A DNA stretch of 64,000 bases from Colwellia sp. E2M01 (GCF_018860585.1 NZ_JAHKPR010000029.1:164152-228151); one strand, 5' to 3'; shown: positions 16,895-27,991, counted from the first letter of the stretch. Notes: a model not told the origin generated them from the letters alone. Program-made: numbers and translations.

Positions 16895-18297
16895 TATGAT
16901 GTTTCCTTATTCTGCTCATTACTCGACTTCTCACTTCCCTGATTAGTCAAAGAAGTAATGAGTTGAGCGTCTAAATGAGTGTTTTGATCGTTAATGGCAG
17001 CTGTTTTTTTACCGTTATTAGTAATACTAAATGAGCCTGACACTAAGTCACCTTGATTACTTTGCGAACCTTTTTTAACCTCCAGACCGGTTGCCGACAA
17101 GGCAACACTAAATTTTTCAAAGGTTTGGTAGTCTTTCGCTGTTGCTTGCAGACGAAGCTCTTGGCGCTTACCATCAAACTTTAACGATTCTGGTTTTAAT
17201 CCAGGTACTTTTGCAAAAGCAGGCTGTATTTTAGCCAACATCGCTAAAAAGCCCTCTTTATCACCAACGCCGCCCATTAAAGCTAATTCACGATTTAATT
17301 GGGATTTTATTGTTGAAATGCGTACACGCTTTGTTTTAGGAAAAGTGGCTTTATATTGTGCAATAATACTTTCTTGCACACTTTCCTGTGCCGTATTTAA
17401 TTGCCATAATCGTGCGCTTTTATGACCTAGGTTTAATAATAAAGCGAAAACAGCAACGCCTGCGACCCATAACCATTGACTTCTAGCATGACTTCTAACT
17501 TCTTTGCGTTTATATTTGCCTTGCAATAAGTTAAAACGATTTAGGTTTTTGCCATAGTTTTTCGCCATTAACATTAGCGGTAACTCTTCAGGCATTTGCA
17601 CCATATCGAATTTATCACTGTAAACTAAGTGTGAATAAGACTCGATATGAATACTTACTTGTTGTGTTACGTTTTCATCACCTTCATCCGTTTCGTCAAT
17701 ATTTTCTATTTGCTTTGAAAACCCTTCGCATTGTAATTTCCACGTACTAGCATCTAAGGTAAAACCTTGCCATAAATGTTGACGAACAATAACTTGTTCT
17801 TGCTCTGCAGAGCCTAAGGTAATCGCACTCCAACCATTTTCGGTATAAGGTATTGCTAAAACATCTGGTAACATAAACGACGTTTCAATATCGGCATCTT
17901 CTAACCACGATAGCCATCTTTCGATTTGTCGATGTGAAACAATTGCCGCGAAGCAATTATTATCTTGAATATCACGTGGTAAATCTGCATAAGCGAAAAA
18001 CAATCGGTCTACATCTTCTGCTACACTATCTTCTAACATATATGGTGCAGCTAAACGTACAGCGCGATTTGACTTTGCAGGTATTTTTAAAGACTTTAAC
18101 AATACATCACAGCCAGGCACCAATACTTTTACTTGGCGCTGCTCTGCTTTGCTCGTAAGCTCGGTGAGTTGTGCCGCACCTTGTAGGTCGCCACATGCAA
18201 TTATTTCTTGCTCATCGCCACTAGTCTCATCAATAATCAACCAATGAATGGTATCGTTAGCTTGACTTCCTAGACGGATAAATAAAGTTTCTGTCAC
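16894..18297 (-). CDS. gspL: Type II secretion protein GspL
   Basis: An inner-membrane protein linking the GspE ATPase to the platform, 467 residues. The cytoplasmic N-terminal half has the actin-like GspL fold, with VLVPGCDVLLKSLKIPAKS and RAVRLAAPYMLEDSVAEDVDRLFF typical of the family, an acidic insert (NIDETDEGDE) and a membrane helix at about 273-291. The periplasmic domain is ferredoxin-like, and a Ser/Asn/Gln-rich tail follows. It begins with GTG at 18297 in a TAGTG overlap with gspK and ends overlapping gspM. It is somewhat longer than many GspL proteins because of the polar tail. Confidence 0.92.
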   Translation of the reverse strand: MTETLFIRLGSQANDTIHWLIIDETSGDEQEIIACGDLQGAAQLTELTSKAEQRQVKVLVPGCDVLLKSLKIPAKSNRAVRLAAPYMLEDSVAEDVDRLFFAYADLPRDIQDNNCFAAIVSHRQIERWLSWLEDADIETSFMLPDVLAIPYTENGWSAITLGSAEQEQVIVRQHLWQGFTLDASTWKLQCEGFSKQIENIDETDEGDENVTQQVSIHIESYSHLVYSDKFDMVQMPEELPLMLMAKNYGKNLNRFNLLQGKYKRKEVRSHARSQWLWVAGVAVFALLLNLGHKSARLWQLNTAQESVQESIIAQYKATFPKTKRVRISTIKSQLNRELALMGGVGDKEGFLAMLAKIQPAFAKVPGLKPESLKFDGKRQELRLQATAKDYQTFEKFSVALSATGLEVKKGSQSNQGDLVSGSFSITNNGKKTAAINDQNTHLDAQLITSLTNQGSEKSSNEQNKETS

Positions 18298-19343
18298 TAG
18301 TTACGTCCTATAGTACGACTAATTATTTGAATTTCTTGGTTCTTTGTTACTTGCATAATAGAGTTCATGTCAAAGTAACTATTATTAAAACGTGCATTAG
18401 CTTTTAATTTAAAGTAGTCACTATCAACCACAAATACCTCTTTTTGCCAATCTTCTACTTTACCATCACTTAATTCAGGTAAGCTAAAGAAATCATTTAA
18501 GTCTTCATAACCCGAGCTTTCTCGTGCATTTAATACTGATTGTGCATCTTCTATACTTATATCAAATATCGCTTGTATTAATTCGGGTTGCTCGGCGCTT
18601 AACGTATTAATATTTATTAAATTTTGGCTGTTATTCGGTAGTACACAAACATAAGGTTCTAACACTAAGATAATCTCTGGCGTAAAGTGTTCAACTAACC
18701 TTAACTCATTAAGGCTGCCTAAATAATTATTGGCAGCCAGATAAGGGTACTCGCGTGAAGCGTAATCATTATCTTCTGCTCCGCCGCTACCTGTTATCCT
18801 GTCATTATCATCAAGCCAATCTGTTAATGCTTGTACCATAGCTTCGGCTTCAAAGTTACTAACATCTTCAATATTCAAATTAAGAATAAGTGCCTCTAAA
18901 ATTGTTGCGGCAGGTAAATCTGTATTTTGACCGACTGTATTAGTTGAGTCATTTTGATTTTTTGTTTTAGCACTTGGATGTAACGCATTAAGATTTAAAC
19001 AAGCTTGTAAGTCACTTAACTCCCCACCAATATCACCAAAGTCAACGGGGTAACTATTTGCACCTATTGCCCAGTTTTGTTCTAAATGAGTTATTGATGG
19101 CTCATCTTTAAACGCATCAATCAACACACGTTTGGCAAAAGCTTCAGCCCCCAGAGCATACCAATAAGCTTGCTGGTTAAAGCTTATATTTGTGCCTCGT
19201 TGCATCTGCATTTGTAATCTTGCTGTCATTTGCGCGGCAATGATTGAGGCTAATGCAACAATTAACATCACAGTAATTAATGCAACACCTTGTTGTTTCA
19301 TACAACAACTAATGCTTTTATTTGAAAACAATCTAACCATCAT
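18297..19343 (-). CDS. gspK: Type II secretion minor pseudopilin GspK
   Basis: The large minor pseudopilin that caps the secretion pseudopilus with GspI and GspJ. It has 348 residues with a leader ending KQQG and then VALITVMLIVALASIIAAQM; as usual for GspK the Glu at +5 is replaced (here Thr). The globular domain has the GspK-type LTDWLDDNDRITGSGGAEDNDY stretch with metal-binding acidic residues and the LININTLSAEQPELI SAM-like region. The start at 19343 overlaps the gspJ stop; Met15 (19301) directly before the leader is an alternative. Confidence 0.93.
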   Translation of the reverse strand: MMVRLFSNKSISCCMKQQGVALITVMLIVALASIIAAQMTARLQMQMQRGTNISFNQQAYWYALGAEAFAKRVLIDAFKDEPSITHLEQNWAIGANSYPVDFGDIGGELSDLQACLNLNALHPSAKTKNQNDSTNTVGQNTDLPAATILEALILNLNIEDVSNFEAEAMVQALTDWLDDNDRITGSGGAEDNDYASREYPYLAANNYLGSLNELRLVEHFTPEIILVLEPYVCVLPNNSQNLININTLSAEQPELIQAIFDISIEDAQSVLNARESSGYEDLNDFFSLPELSDGKVEDWQKEVFVVDSDYFKLKANARFNNSYFDMNSIMQVTKNQEIQIISRTIGRN

Positions 19344-20008
19344 TAATTATTCTGCGTGCTAGTTGTTGTAGCAGGATCATCTGCAACTAAAAACTGACGG
19401 CGAATTACCCCATAACTTTCAGTATCTAATTCAATAGCAATAGCCTGTGGTAGGGTTGCACCATCCCATTTTTTTTCCCATCTTTGGCCATCGTGGTATT
19501 CAAAAACAACACTAATAACATCACTAATTAATGGTCTTATTCTAGGCTCTTGTCCGACAACAGCATCAACAAAGTTGTAATGTAATCGTTCAAGTGTACC
19601 GTCTACTAATCGATAAGCCACACTTTGCATATCTCCGCGAGGTAAAAGTAACCCCGGATTTGTCCAACCATTGCGTACAAAAGCAATAGATTGTTCATCT
19701 TTTATAAAACTATCGTCGGAAGTGTGTATAAACGTATCCGTTGCCGCTTCACCATTAAGACGCATTGTTCGTTTAGCGATTTGAGTAAAATCACGTTCAA
19801 TTAATAAAAAGGCGCGTTGTAATTCATTTTGTTTTTCGCTACGTATTTTAGAGTTTTCATCTCCACGCAGTACAGTATCAAAAATGGTAAAGCTTGCTAA
19901 ACTAACGACTGAAAAAATAGCGATAGCAATTAATACCTCAAGCAGTGTAAAACCTTGTTGAGCAAACTGTTTCATTGAGCTAATTTTACGACAAGTGGCA
20001 TAACTCAT
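19343..20008 (-). CDS. gspJ: Type II secretion minor pseudopilin GspJ
   Basis: A minor pseudopilin of 221 residues. The leader ends in AQQG, followed by FTLLEVLIAIAIFSVVSLASF with Glu at +5. The next segment, NELQRAFLLIERDFTQIAKR, is a strong GspJ signature. It forms the pseudopilus tip with GspI and GspK. It overlaps gspI by 4 bp and abuts gspK. Met12 could be the true start, since the leader from Met1 is long. Confidence 0.93.
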   Translation of the reverse strand: MSYATCRKISSMKQFAQQGFTLLEVLIAIAIFSVVSLASFTIFDTVLRGDENSKIRSEKQNELQRAFLLIERDFTQIAKRTMRLNGEAATDTFIHTSDDSFIKDEQSIAFVRNGWTNPGLLLPRGDMQSVAYRLVDGTLERLHYNFVDAVVGQEPRIRPLISDVISVVFEYHDGQRWEKKWDGATLPQAIAIELDTESYGVIRRQFLVADDPATTTSTQNN

Positions 20009-20424
20009 GGCTTAGCCTTCGACAAATAAGTCATTAAACTAGCAGTAATTAATTCATCTTCTTTATTTTTCCGTACTTCTATCACGACTGATTGTAAATC
20101 GCTACTCGCTGTTTTAATAACTTTTTGTTGCCAGTACCATGTTCTGCCTGCTAATTCGACCTCACCTTTTTTATTGTTTTTAGGTGGCCAAGAGCTATTC
20201 AAGCTAGCTTCAACAAGTTGATTAGAAGCAACCCAATTAGCAAACATTTTATCTTCTAGCAAACTAATATGGCGGTAGTTATTATCGGCAACACCAAGTA
20301 ATGCAACGCCAGCAACAGCAAAAACAGCCATTGCTAACATGACTTCAATTAAGGTAAAGCCTTGTTTTTTAATTGGAGAATTGGTTGATTTGTTGTTGTG
20401 CAGTAGCGTATTACATTTAATCAT
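20005..20424 (-). CDS. gspI: Type II secretion minor pseudopilin GspI
   Basis: A minor pseudopilin, about 139 residues from ATG 20424. The leader ends in KKQG, followed by FTLIEVMLAMAVFAVAGVALL with Glu at +5; the later ASNQLVEASLNSSWP and RTWYWQQKV segments are typical of GspI. I chose ATG 20424, which overlaps the gspH stop by 8 bp; a TTG six codons upstream (20442) is possible. It nucleates the tip complex with GspJ and GspK and overlaps gspJ by 4 bp. Confidence 0.9.
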   Translation of the reverse strand: MIKCNTLLHNNKSTNSPIKKQGFTLIEVMLAMAVFAVAGVALLGVADNNYRHISLLEDKMFANWVASNQLVEASLNSSWPPKNNKKGEVELAGRTWYWQQKVIKTASSDLQSVVIEVRKNKEDELITASLMTYLSKAKP

Positions 20425-21040
20425 TGAGGACAGGCCCTTCAATAGTTAAGGGCGTGCTATAAATCCCCGTAACTCGGTATGCTATGTCTTCAGCATCTTG
20501 ATCATAAGCTAGTTCTTCTGTGATGCGAAAAGTCACGCTAAAAGGAGTAAGTTCTCCACCAGAAAGTATATAAACTTGTGGTATTATTTTTTCTTCTTGT
20601 TCTTCTTTAGATAATAAAGTGAAGTCTTCTTCATCTTTTTCTTTAAAGGTATCACTATTAAAAAGTAATGGCTCTTCAATGGGTAGGTCGTCTAACTCTA
20701 TGCTTATTTCAACTTCTTCTGGCAAGGTTACATTAGCATCCCAGTCTTGATCGGGTATTTCAGTCCAACTAGTGCCGTCATAACCTAAAAATTCATAACT
20801 TGTTTTTTTAACAACTAAACCTAACTCAATATTATTGAGCATGCCGTACTCAGCAACTACTTCAAAAATAGCCGCAAAGCGAGCACTTTCATGCTTCAAC
20901 GTATCTGCAGGCTTATTGCCTGCAAAATTAAATTGCACCAAACTTGCCATCAAACCAATAAGCACCACCACGACCATTACCTCAATTAAGGTAAAGCCTT
21001 GATTTTTTCTCACTATTGAGTTGATAGACTTAACGTTCAT
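20417..21040 (-). CDS. gspH: Type II secretion minor pseudopilin GspH
   Basis: A minor pseudopilin of 207 residues. The leader ends in KNQG, followed by FTLIEVMVVVVLIGLMASLVQFN with Glu at +5. The globular part is acidic (for example ELDDLPIEE and KEKDEEDF) and has the ESARFAAIFEVVAEYGMLNN helix seen in GspH. It is longer than typical GspH because of the acidic insert. It lies 126 bp after gspG, and the gap holds an imperfect inverted sequence but no clear terminator. Confidence 0.92.
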   Translation of the reverse strand: MNVKSINSIVRKNQGFTLIEVMVVVVLIGLMASLVQFNFAGNKPADTLKHESARFAAIFEVVAEYGMLNNIELGLVVKKTSYEFLGYDGTSWTEIPDQDWDANVTLPEEVEISIELDDLPIEEPLLFNSDTFKEKDEEDFTLLSKEEQEEKIIPQVYILSGGELTPFSVTFRITEELAYDQDAEDIAYRVTGIYSTPLTIEGPVLND

Positions 21041-21166
21041 ATTAATTTGTAATGGGTAACTTTAAGCTGTAATGCTCAATTTAAAGGAAAATGCACGGAG
21101 TTGACGTTAGTCAATGAGTACAATTGACGCCTAAATTGTGCTTTACAGCAACAAGGTAGCCTTTAC

Positions 21167-21598
21167 CTATTGAAAATCGCCAAGATTCCAATTACCAATA
21201 TCATCTTCTGTACCGGCTTCGCCATCAGGACCTACTGAAAAAACATCCATTTTGCCTTGCTCACCTGGATTTAATAAAACGTAGTCATTACCCCACGGAT
21301 CTTTAGGTAAACGTTTAATATAACCGTCATCAGGAAAACGACGTGGCTCTGGCTCTACATCAGACATTTCAACAAGCGCATCTAAGCCTTGCTCTGTTGT
21401 TGGGTAGTCGTAATTATCCATTTTATAAAGACTTAAAGACGTTTCTAATGCGGTAACATCAGATACCGCTTTTTGCATATTAGCGCGCTCCTGACTACCC
21501 ATTAAGTTAGGTACTACCATACTGGCTAAAATACCTAAAATAACAATAACGACCATCACTTCTAGTAAAGTGAAACCTTGTGCTTTTTTCATGTTCAT
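21167..21598 (-). CDS. gspG: Type II secretion major pseudopilin GspG
   Basis: Major pseudopilin subunit, 143 residues. The leader ends KKAQG, followed by FTLLEVMVVIVILGILASMVVPNLMG with Glu at +5. The C-terminal family signature for calcium binding is clear: YDYPTTEQGLDAL, then LPKDPWGNDY and FSVGPDGEAGTEDDIGNW. An AGGA site lies 7 nt before ATG 21598. It is very similar to GspG/EpsG/OutG throughout. Confidence 0.96.
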   Translation of the reverse strand: MNMKKAQGFTLLEVMVVIVILGILASMVVPNLMGSQERANMQKAVSDVTALETSLSLYKMDNYDYPTTEQGLDALVEMSDVEPEPRRFPDDGYIKRLPKDPWGNDYVLLNPGEQGKMDVFSVGPDGEAGTEDDIGNWNLGDFQ

Positions 21599-21692
21599 AG
21601 TGCTTTCCTAACGTCTGATAAAATCATATTTCAACAAAAATCATTAATACTTTGTTGATCTTTTTAACTAGCGGCTGCTATTCACCGTTTAT

Positions 21693-22934
21693 TTAGCCAC
21701 CGACAAGGCTATTTAATTGTAAAATCGGTTGTAATATTGCCATAACAATAAAGAGTACCACACCCGCCATAACCACCATAAGTGCTGGCTCAAATGCTTT
21801 TAATGAGATACTCACTAAAGCATCAAACTCTCTATCTTGGTTATCTGCAGCGCGGCCTAACATGTGCTCTAATTGACCACTTTTTTCGCCACTTGCTACC
21901 ATGTGTAACATCATCGGCGGAAACAGTTTAGTTTGCTCTAAGGCGACCCGTAAACTGGCGCCTTCTCGCACTTTGTCCGTTGACGATTTAACTTCTTGTT
22001 TGATAAATAAGTTATCTAATACTTCACCTGAAATACGCATACTTTCTAATAAAGGTACGGCACTGGCGGTCAAAATACTTAAGGTTCGGGCAAAACGTGC
22101 GGTATTAATACCTTTAGCCACTTTACCTATGCCTGGCACGCGTAATAAATTTTTATGAAAGGCCATTTCATATTTTGGCTTTTTCAACAATTGCGAAATA
22201 ATAAACATTATCGCTGCAACCACTAAGACTAACCCTAAGCCATAATCGCGAAGAAAATCACTGCTCGCAATAAGAAATTGGGTTGTACCCGGCAGATTCT
22301 CACCCATGTGTTCAAATTGACCAACAATTTTAGGCACAACTGCAGTTAGCAAAATCGCAATTACCCCTGTTGCAACCACAGTCATAATAATTGGATAAAC
22401 CAACGCTTGAATAAGCTGCGAACGCATTTGTTGACGTTGTTCGGTATAGTCTGCCAAACGGTTTAATACTTTATCAAGGTGTCCCGACTTTTCACCTGCA
22501 GCGACCATAGAGCGATACAAGCGGTTAAATATTTTTGGATATTCAGCCATACTTTCAGAAAGACCATAACCTTCTGTAACTTTAGTGCGAACCCCCATGA
22601 TCATACTTTTGATACGGTTTTTTTCACATTGTTCACCCACTGCCATTAATGACTCTTCTAATGGCAAACCAGACTCAACTAAAGTAGCTAACTGACGGGT
22701 AATAAGGGCTAATTCAGAGGCGGAAACTTTACCGCCATCATTTTTATTGAAACTAGCAGCAAAACCTTTTTTACCATTAGTAGATTTACTCTTAGCTAAA
22801 GTAGAGGAAACCTCAATAGGCATAAGGCCTTGATCACGTAATATACCACGCACTTGGCGTGCAGTATCGCCGTCGATAACGCCTTTTTTAGTTTTACCGC
22901 GGCTATCAACCGCTTGATATTCAAAAGATGCCAT
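21693..22934 (-). CDS. gspF: Type II secretion platform protein GspF
   Basis: Inner-membrane platform protein of 413 residues, close to the usual 405. The N-terminus (MASFEYQAVDSRGKTKKG) and the repeated domain motif (ELALITRQLATLVESGLPLEE, later RFARTLSILTASAVPLLE) are classic for GspF, with membrane helices at about 175-197, 223-243 and 383-405. It couples GspE to pseudopilus growth. It lies 85 bp after gspE and about 95 bp before gspG. Confidence 0.96.
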   Translation of the reverse strand: MASFEYQAVDSRGKTKKGVIDGDTARQVRGILRDQGLMPIEVSSTLAKSKSTNGKKGFAASFNKNDGGKVSASELALITRQLATLVESGLPLEESLMAVGEQCEKNRIKSMIMGVRTKVTEGYGLSESMAEYPKIFNRLYRSMVAAGEKSGHLDKVLNRLADYTEQRQQMRSQLIQALVYPIIMTVVATGVIAILLTAVVPKIVGQFEHMGENLPGTTQFLIASSDFLRDYGLGLVLVVAAIMFIISQLLKKPKYEMAFHKNLLRVPGIGKVAKGINTARFARTLSILTASAVPLLESMRISGEVLDNLFIKQEVKSSTDKVREGASLRVALEQTKLFPPMMLHMVASGEKSGQLEHMLGRAADNQDREFDALVSISLKAFEPALMVVMAGVVLFIVMAILQPILQLNSLVGG

Positions 22935-23019
22935 ATTTACTTATTTTCACTATTCATTAGACAAAATGTTATTAACATAACTATCATGCGCTAAACATAC
23001 AGGTAACACTTGTTGTAAA

Positions 23020-24633
23020 TTAATCTTCACGAGTAACACGTAATACTTCTTCTAATGTGGTTTTACCCAACATTACTTTATCAAAACCATCTCGGCGGAT
23101 ACTGGCATAGTTTTTTCGTACATGTTTTTCTATTGCCTGCTCACCTTGACCATTGTGGATAAGTTCACGTACTTTTTCATCGACAGGTAATAACTCATGA
23201 ATACCAACTCGTCCACGGTAACCTTTAAAGCTACATTCCTTACATCCTACAGCACGATAAATCACTTGCTCATTATCTTCAGGTAAGTCTAACAATTGCC
23301 TTTCTTCGGCATCAGGTAAGTGACTTTCTCGACACGTTGGACAAAGTGTTCGTACTAAACGTTGCGCTAACACCCCCAATAAACTCGAGGATAATAAAAA
23401 AGGCTCCACACCCATATCTTCCATACGAGTTATTGCACCTGCAGCGGTGTTGGTATGTAAAGTAGATAATACCAAATGCCCTGTTAAACTTGCTTGTACC
23501 GCAATTTGTGCTGTTTCTAAATCTCGAATTTCACCAATCATTACCACATCAGGATCCTGACGTAATATGGCGCGTAAACCACGAGCAAAAGTCATATCTA
23601 CTTTACTATTTACTTGCGTTTGGCCGATACCTTCAATGGCATATTCAATCGGGTCTTCTACCGTTAATATGTTACGTTCTTTAGCATCAATTTGCGATAA
23701 ACCTGCATAAAGCGTGGTACTTTTACCCGAGCCTGTAGGACCAGTAACTAAAATAATGCCGTGTGGCTTTTCGATTAAGCTTGAGAAATCGACTCGCGTA
23801 GTATCTGTCATACCTAATTCTTTTAAGTCTAGGCGCGCAGCATTTTTATCTAATAAACGTAATACTACACGTTCACCATGACCCGTTGGCATAGTAGATA
23901 CACGCACATCAACCGCTCGACCACCAATACGTAATGAAATACGACCATCTTGTGGAATACGTTTTTCAGCAATATCGAGTTTAGCCATAACCTTAATACG
24001 TGAAACCAATAGCGACGCTAACTTTCGATTAGGTTTAAGCACTTCGCGTAGAACACCATCAACACGGAAGCGGATTTGTAAGGTATTTTCAAACGTTTCA
24101 ATATGAATATCTGACGCTCTTTCTTTAATACCTTCACTGAGCATGGCGTTAATTAATTTAATAATTGGCGCATCGTCTTCATTTTCAAGTAAATCTTCAC
24201 TTTCAATGAATTCATCAGCAAGTGAGTATAGATCAACTTCATTACCTATATCTTCCATCATCTGCTGTGCTTCAGAAGAGTCTCGTTGATAGGTATGAGT
24301 TAATAACAATTCAAAAGCTGTCGGCTCTAAATATTCAACTCTAAAAGGCGCCCTGAGAATACGGCGCACTTCTAAAATAGTGTCAAAATGAATTGATGTT
24401 AAACAATGCAATATATAACCGCCAGTGTCTTCATCAACCGTAATAAGTACGCTATAACGTTTCGCAAAAGCAAAGGTTAGCAACCAAGTGCTACTTGCTT
24501 GTTCTTCCTCTTCAGTATCAACACTCGCCACTTCAATTTTATCAAGAGCATCTAAATCAACATCATCAAGTGATGTAATATCGTCAAGGGAGGTTATTTC
24601 TTCAAGTGCTGTTACTTCAACTTCTTTTGACAT
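23020..24633 (-). CDS. gspE: Type II secretion ATPase GspE
   Basis: Hexameric secretion ATPase of 537 residues. An acidic N-terminal arm with a short near-repeat ([12 protein letters not shown]) leads into an N-terminal domain that binds GspL. The core has Walker [15 protein letters not shown], a Walker B/Asp box [13 protein letters not shown], a His box STLHTNTA and a zinc tetracysteine module with CPTC and a later CKEC. Unlike MshE it has no MshEN c-di-GMP motif. The start overlaps the gspD stop (TAATG). Confidence 0.96.
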   Translation of the reverse strand: MSKEVEVTALEEITSLDDITSLDDVDLDALDKIEVASVDTEEEEQASSTWLLTFAFAKRYSVLITVDEDTGGYILHCLTSIHFDTILEVRRILRAPFRVEYLEPTAFELLLTHTYQRDSSEAQQMMEDIGNEVDLYSLADEFIESEDLLENEDDAPIIKLINAMLSEGIKERASDIHIETFENTLQIRFRVDGVLREVLKPNRKLASLLVSRIKVMAKLDIAEKRIPQDGRISLRIGGRAVDVRVSTMPTGHGERVVLRLLDKNAARLDLKELGMTDTTRVDFSSLIEKPHGIILVTGPTGSGKSTTLYAGLSQIDAKERNILTVEDPIEYAIEGIGQTQVNSKVDMTFARGLRAILRQDPDVVMIGEIRDLETAQIAVQASLTGHLVLSTLHTNTAAGAITRMEDMGVEPFLLSSSLLGVLAQRLVRTLCPTCRESHLPDAEERQLLDLPEDNEQVIYRAVGCKECSFKGYRGRVGIHELLPVDEKVRELIHNGQGEQAIEKHVRKNYASIRRDGFDKVMLGKTTLEEVLRVTRED

Positions 24634-26702
24634 TAGTTCTTGTCTTCTATTGGTGTTGCATCTGTTGCGGCAGGTACATCAATACCTTTTTCGCCTAAGT
24701 TCTTTTGATATTCATCAAACGATGGAGGTAAGGTTAAGTGATCATGCCATTCAGGTAAAATAGGCATATTCTCGTCACTCATTAAACGTAAACCTTCTTC
24801 CTGTCTGCGGATTTGATCTGCACGAATATAGTTATATTTAGTTTCACTAATTTCTTTCATCAATGCTGAATCACGTACAATCGTTGCACGTAAAAATACC
24901 ATTAAGTTACGTTTACGGGTGCTGTTAGTAGTTGATTGAAATAAGTAACCAAGAATTGGAATATCGCCAAGTAATGGTACTTTTTGTACACTCTCTTGTA
25001 CGTCTTCATCAATTAAGCCACCAAGTACAACAGTATCGCCGCTATCAGCCATTACTGTGGTTTTTATTTCTCTTTTATTAATTGAAATATCAACACCTGT
25101 TGTACCACTTACTGAGGACACTTCTTGTTCAATAATTAATTGAACCGCATCACCTTCGTTAACTTGTGGAGTAACACGCAGTTTAATACCTACTTCTTGA
25201 CGGTCTACAGTTTGAAATGGATTAGTATTGTTACTACCCGTTGCTGAGCCGGTAATAATTGGTACTTCTTGACCAACAATAAAATAAGCTTCTTCGTTAT
25301 CTAAAGTGGTGATACTTGGTGTTGCAAGAATGTTCGAGTTAGTATCAGAGCTTACGGCATTGACAATTGCGCCCCAGTCATTTTTGGCAATACCAAACAT
25401 CATGCCGCTAACATTGCCAAGTACTTGTGCAAGAATGCTGTAATCACCATTGGTTGATGGATTAACTGTTGTACCATTTTCAGTTGTAACAGTAGTGCCC
25501 GGAACACTCTCAGCCGCTATTGCACCCGCAGCTACCGATGAAATACTTGCAGGGCCATTAGTAAACTGGGTAAAACCACCTGCTTCGTTGTACCACTGCA
25601 CGCCTAGGCTAACACCGTCAGTTTCAAATACTTCAACAATAATCGCTTCAACTAATACCTGTGCACGGCGTACATCTAATTGGCGAATTACCGCTTCAAG
25701 TGAACGCAACATGTCTGGCTCGGCAGTAATAACGATAGCATTGGTTGATTCATGCGCATCAATACTGATATCACCTTTAGAGCTATTACGTGACTTTGAT
25801 TTAGAGCCACTAGCATCTGTTGATATTGTCTCGCTAACACCTTGTAAAACTTTAACTAGGTCTTCAGCTTTAGAGTATTTAAGGTAGTAAACACGGGTAT
25901 TACCATTACTTTCTAATTCACTATCTAAACGTTTTACTAAGCGTGCTATACGCTCACGTGCTTTTATTTCACCGCTAACAATAACGCTATTAGAGCGATC
26001 ATCAGCCACTATAGTCGGGATTAAAAAAGTTGGTTGTCCTGCTTTACCACCAGAAGGCTTATTCATAGCCTCAATAATACGTACCATTTCACCTGCTGAA
26101 GCGTATTGAAGTTTAATTATTTCTACATCTTGGTCACCCGCTCTATCGACACGTTCAATGATTTTCACTAAGCGATTTACTGTAGACGCAGTACCAGTAA
26201 GCATAATAACGTTAGCAGGATCGTAGTTAACAACATTACCACCACCGGCTTGATCTGAAAGCTGACGTAAAAGAGGTACTAACTCACGAACCGTAACATT
26301 TTTTACCTCGACAACACGGGTAACCATTTCATCACCGATGATATTACTGTTATTGCCGACTACTGGAATAGCTGCCGTTTTAGCATCTTTATTACGAATA
26401 ATCTTAATAATATTATTTTCGGTTTCTACAGCAGCGTAGCCGTATACTTCAAGTACATTCAGGAAAAACTGGTAATATTGATCTTCCGTTAAAAGGTCAT
26501 AACTACGGACGTTGATTTTCCCTCGTACATTGGGATCAACAATCATGGTTTTTTGTAAGTTTTTACCAACAATATTAACAAATTCGGTAATTTCAGTGCC
26601 TTTAAAGTTAGGAGAATATTCTGCGGCACTCGCTTGTGCAACAAAGCACAAACAGTTAATAGCTAGTGCTGTAGTTACAGTTAATAAAAACTTTTTCATC
26701 AT
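24633..26702 (-). CDS. gspD: Type II secretion outer-membrane secretin GspD
   Basis: Outer-membrane secretin of 689 residues. A signal peptide (about 1-27, ending ASAAE) is followed by N0 (about 30-110), N1-N3 repeats (about 125-350, with [19 protein letters not shown] and [19 protein letters not shown]) and the secretin core (about 360-615, with [13 protein letters not shown] and [14 protein letters not shown]). A C-terminal tail could bind a pilotin, but no pilotin gene is seen here. It lies 154 bp after gspC and is coupled to gspE. Confidence 0.96.
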   Translation of the reverse strand: MMKKFLLTVTTALAINCLCFVAQASAAEYSPNFKGTEITEFVNIVGKNLQKTMIVDPNVRGKINVRSYDLLTEDQYYQFFLNVLEVYGYAAVETENNIIKIIRNKDAKTAAIPVVGNNSNIIGDEMVTRVVEVKNVTVRELVPLLRQLSDQAGGGNVVNYDPANVIMLTGTASTVNRLVKIIERVDRAGDQDVEIIKLQYASAGEMVRIIEAMNKPSGGKAGQPTFLIPTIVADDRSNSVIVSGEIKARERIARLVKRLDSELESNGNTRVYYLKYSKAEDLVKVLQGVSETISTDASGSKSKSRNSSKGDISIDAHESTNAIVITAEPDMLRSLEAVIRQLDVRRAQVLVEAIIVEVFETDGVSLGVQWYNEAGGFTQFTNGPASISSVAAGAIAAESVPGTTVTTENGTTVNPSTNGDYSILAQVLGNVSGMMFGIAKNDWGAIVNAVSSDTNSNILATPSITTLDNEEAYFIVGQEVPIITGSATGSNNTNPFQTVDRQEVGIKLRVTPQVNEGDAVQLIIEQEVSSVSGTTGVDISINKREIKTTVMADSGDTVVLGGLIDEDVQESVQKVPLLGDIPILGYLFQSTTNSTRKRNLMVFLRATIVRDSALMKEISETKYNYIRADQIRRQEEGLRLMSDENMPILPEWHDHLTLPPSFDEYQKNLGEKGIDVPAATDATPIEDKN

Positions 26703-26856
26703 TATCGGTATCTCTGCTTTATTATTTTATTAGAAAGCTTAGTTAGTATGCTTAGTGAATGAATATTACTTAAAAAATATTACCAAATAAGTGTCACTAC
26801 ATATCTTTCTATATAACTTCATAACTTATTGTTACGTTAATTAATTAGTTAGCTTT

Positions 26857-27795
26857 TTATAAGCTAATCAGTATTTCTGTTAAACTGCCTTGACGGTCAA
26901 CCAGTAATGAAATATTACTGGCTTTTTTCATTTCAATCATCGCTTGCATTGCCTGTGTCGTATCAATTAAATCATAACCATTCATTTGCACTGCAACATC
27001 CCCTGATTGCAGTCCTGCGAGTTTAAAAAACTCTGGTTTTTTACCTGGACGTAACGAATAACCAACGATGTTACCATCTTTTCGCTTCGGAGAAATACGT
27101 AAGTAATCACCTATTTTTGCGGGATCTTCTGAAAAATCACTCCGTAAATCTTTTACTGAACGACGAAATTCTGCATTATTTCGTTGATCAACAACACCCA
27201 AATTACCTTTTGCTTTAGTTTTGTTAGCTGCCGCCTTGCTAGTTATTTCTAATGCAGGTTGATTGTAATCAAATCCATCGAGCATTAGGGTTTCTAACTT
27301 TCCTGACTGTTTAATCAGCACTCTATCCATCAGTACTTGCTCAAGGCTAACACGTGTTCCAACAATAATATCTCCTATACCGTAAGTTTCTTGCTTACCT
27401 TTATATTCAATAATTGCTGCCGCTGTCGCTTTATTATCACTGGCGACTAAACCTGATAACACTAAATTTAGTTTTGTTTCTGGTACGTCTGATGCGGCCA
27501 TAGCTTCAGATACAGATTCTGCCGCGTTTTCATTATACAAGCCAAAAAGATTCAGAGATTGTATCTTATTGACATCGATTAATTTTTTAGTTTTTTTTGA
27601 GCTTAAATTTTTGCCATTGCCTGTTGATGAAGCAACTGCAGTCGACTGATTTTTTGGCACAACAGACCATGTTATTTTTGCTATAACAAACGAAATATAG
27701 ACCAATAATATTACCGTCATTACTTGTGCAACACGTTTATGGCCAAGTTGAGAAGATAAGGCGGTTAAATCTGTCATGTTAGAGGGAAGTTGCAT
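26857..27795 (-). CDS. gspC: Type II secretion protein GspC
   Basis: First gene of the operon, 312 residues. It has a short cytoplasmic start, a membrane helix at about 23-42, a periplasmic HR domain (KIQSLNLFGLYN, then LNLVLSGLVASDNKATAAAII) that touches the secretin, and a C-terminal PDZ domain (from about 230, with LAGLQSGDVAVQMNGYDL). The PDZ-bearing form of GspC helps select substrates. It is divergent from hslR, and the 247-bp gap must hold the operon promoter. Confidence 0.95.
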   Translation of the reverse strand: MQLPSNMTDLTALSSQLGHKRVAQVMTVILLVYISFVIAKITWSVVPKNQSTAVASSTGNGKNLSSKKTKKLIDVNKIQSLNLFGLYNENAAESVSEAMAASDVPETKLNLVLSGLVASDNKATAAAIIEYKGKQETYGIGDIIVGTRVSLEQVLMDRVLIKQSGKLETLMLDGFDYNQPALEITSKAAANKTKAKGNLGVVDQRNNAEFRRSVKDLRSDFSEDPAKIGDYLRISPKRKDGNIVGYSLRPGKKPEFFKLAGLQSGDVAVQMNGYDLIDTTQAMQAMIEMKKASNISLLVDRQGSLTEILISL

Positions 27796-27982
27796 ACTTT
27801 CTTATATCATTGTTATTTATGAATTTACCTATCGCAAGTAGCGACAATTTAATAGTATTTTTTCTATAGTGCAACTAGTGATGATACTTGACCAAAGCCT
27901 TAGCAACAAGTGTTACACCTAGATTTTAAAGCATTTAAGTGAATTAAATGTTAACAAATATGTAATCCGTAAAGACTACACT

Positions 27983-27991
27983 TGTTATATT
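27983..27991 (+). promoter_or_regulatory. Candidate extended -10 promoter for hslR-hslO
   Basis: TGTTATATT reads as an extended -10 (TGn plus TATATT) 51 nt upstream of the hslR ATG. No good -35 is seen, which an extended -10 can tolerate. I see no heat-shock sigma-32 consensus, although I looked because of the gene functions. Confidence 0.35.
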
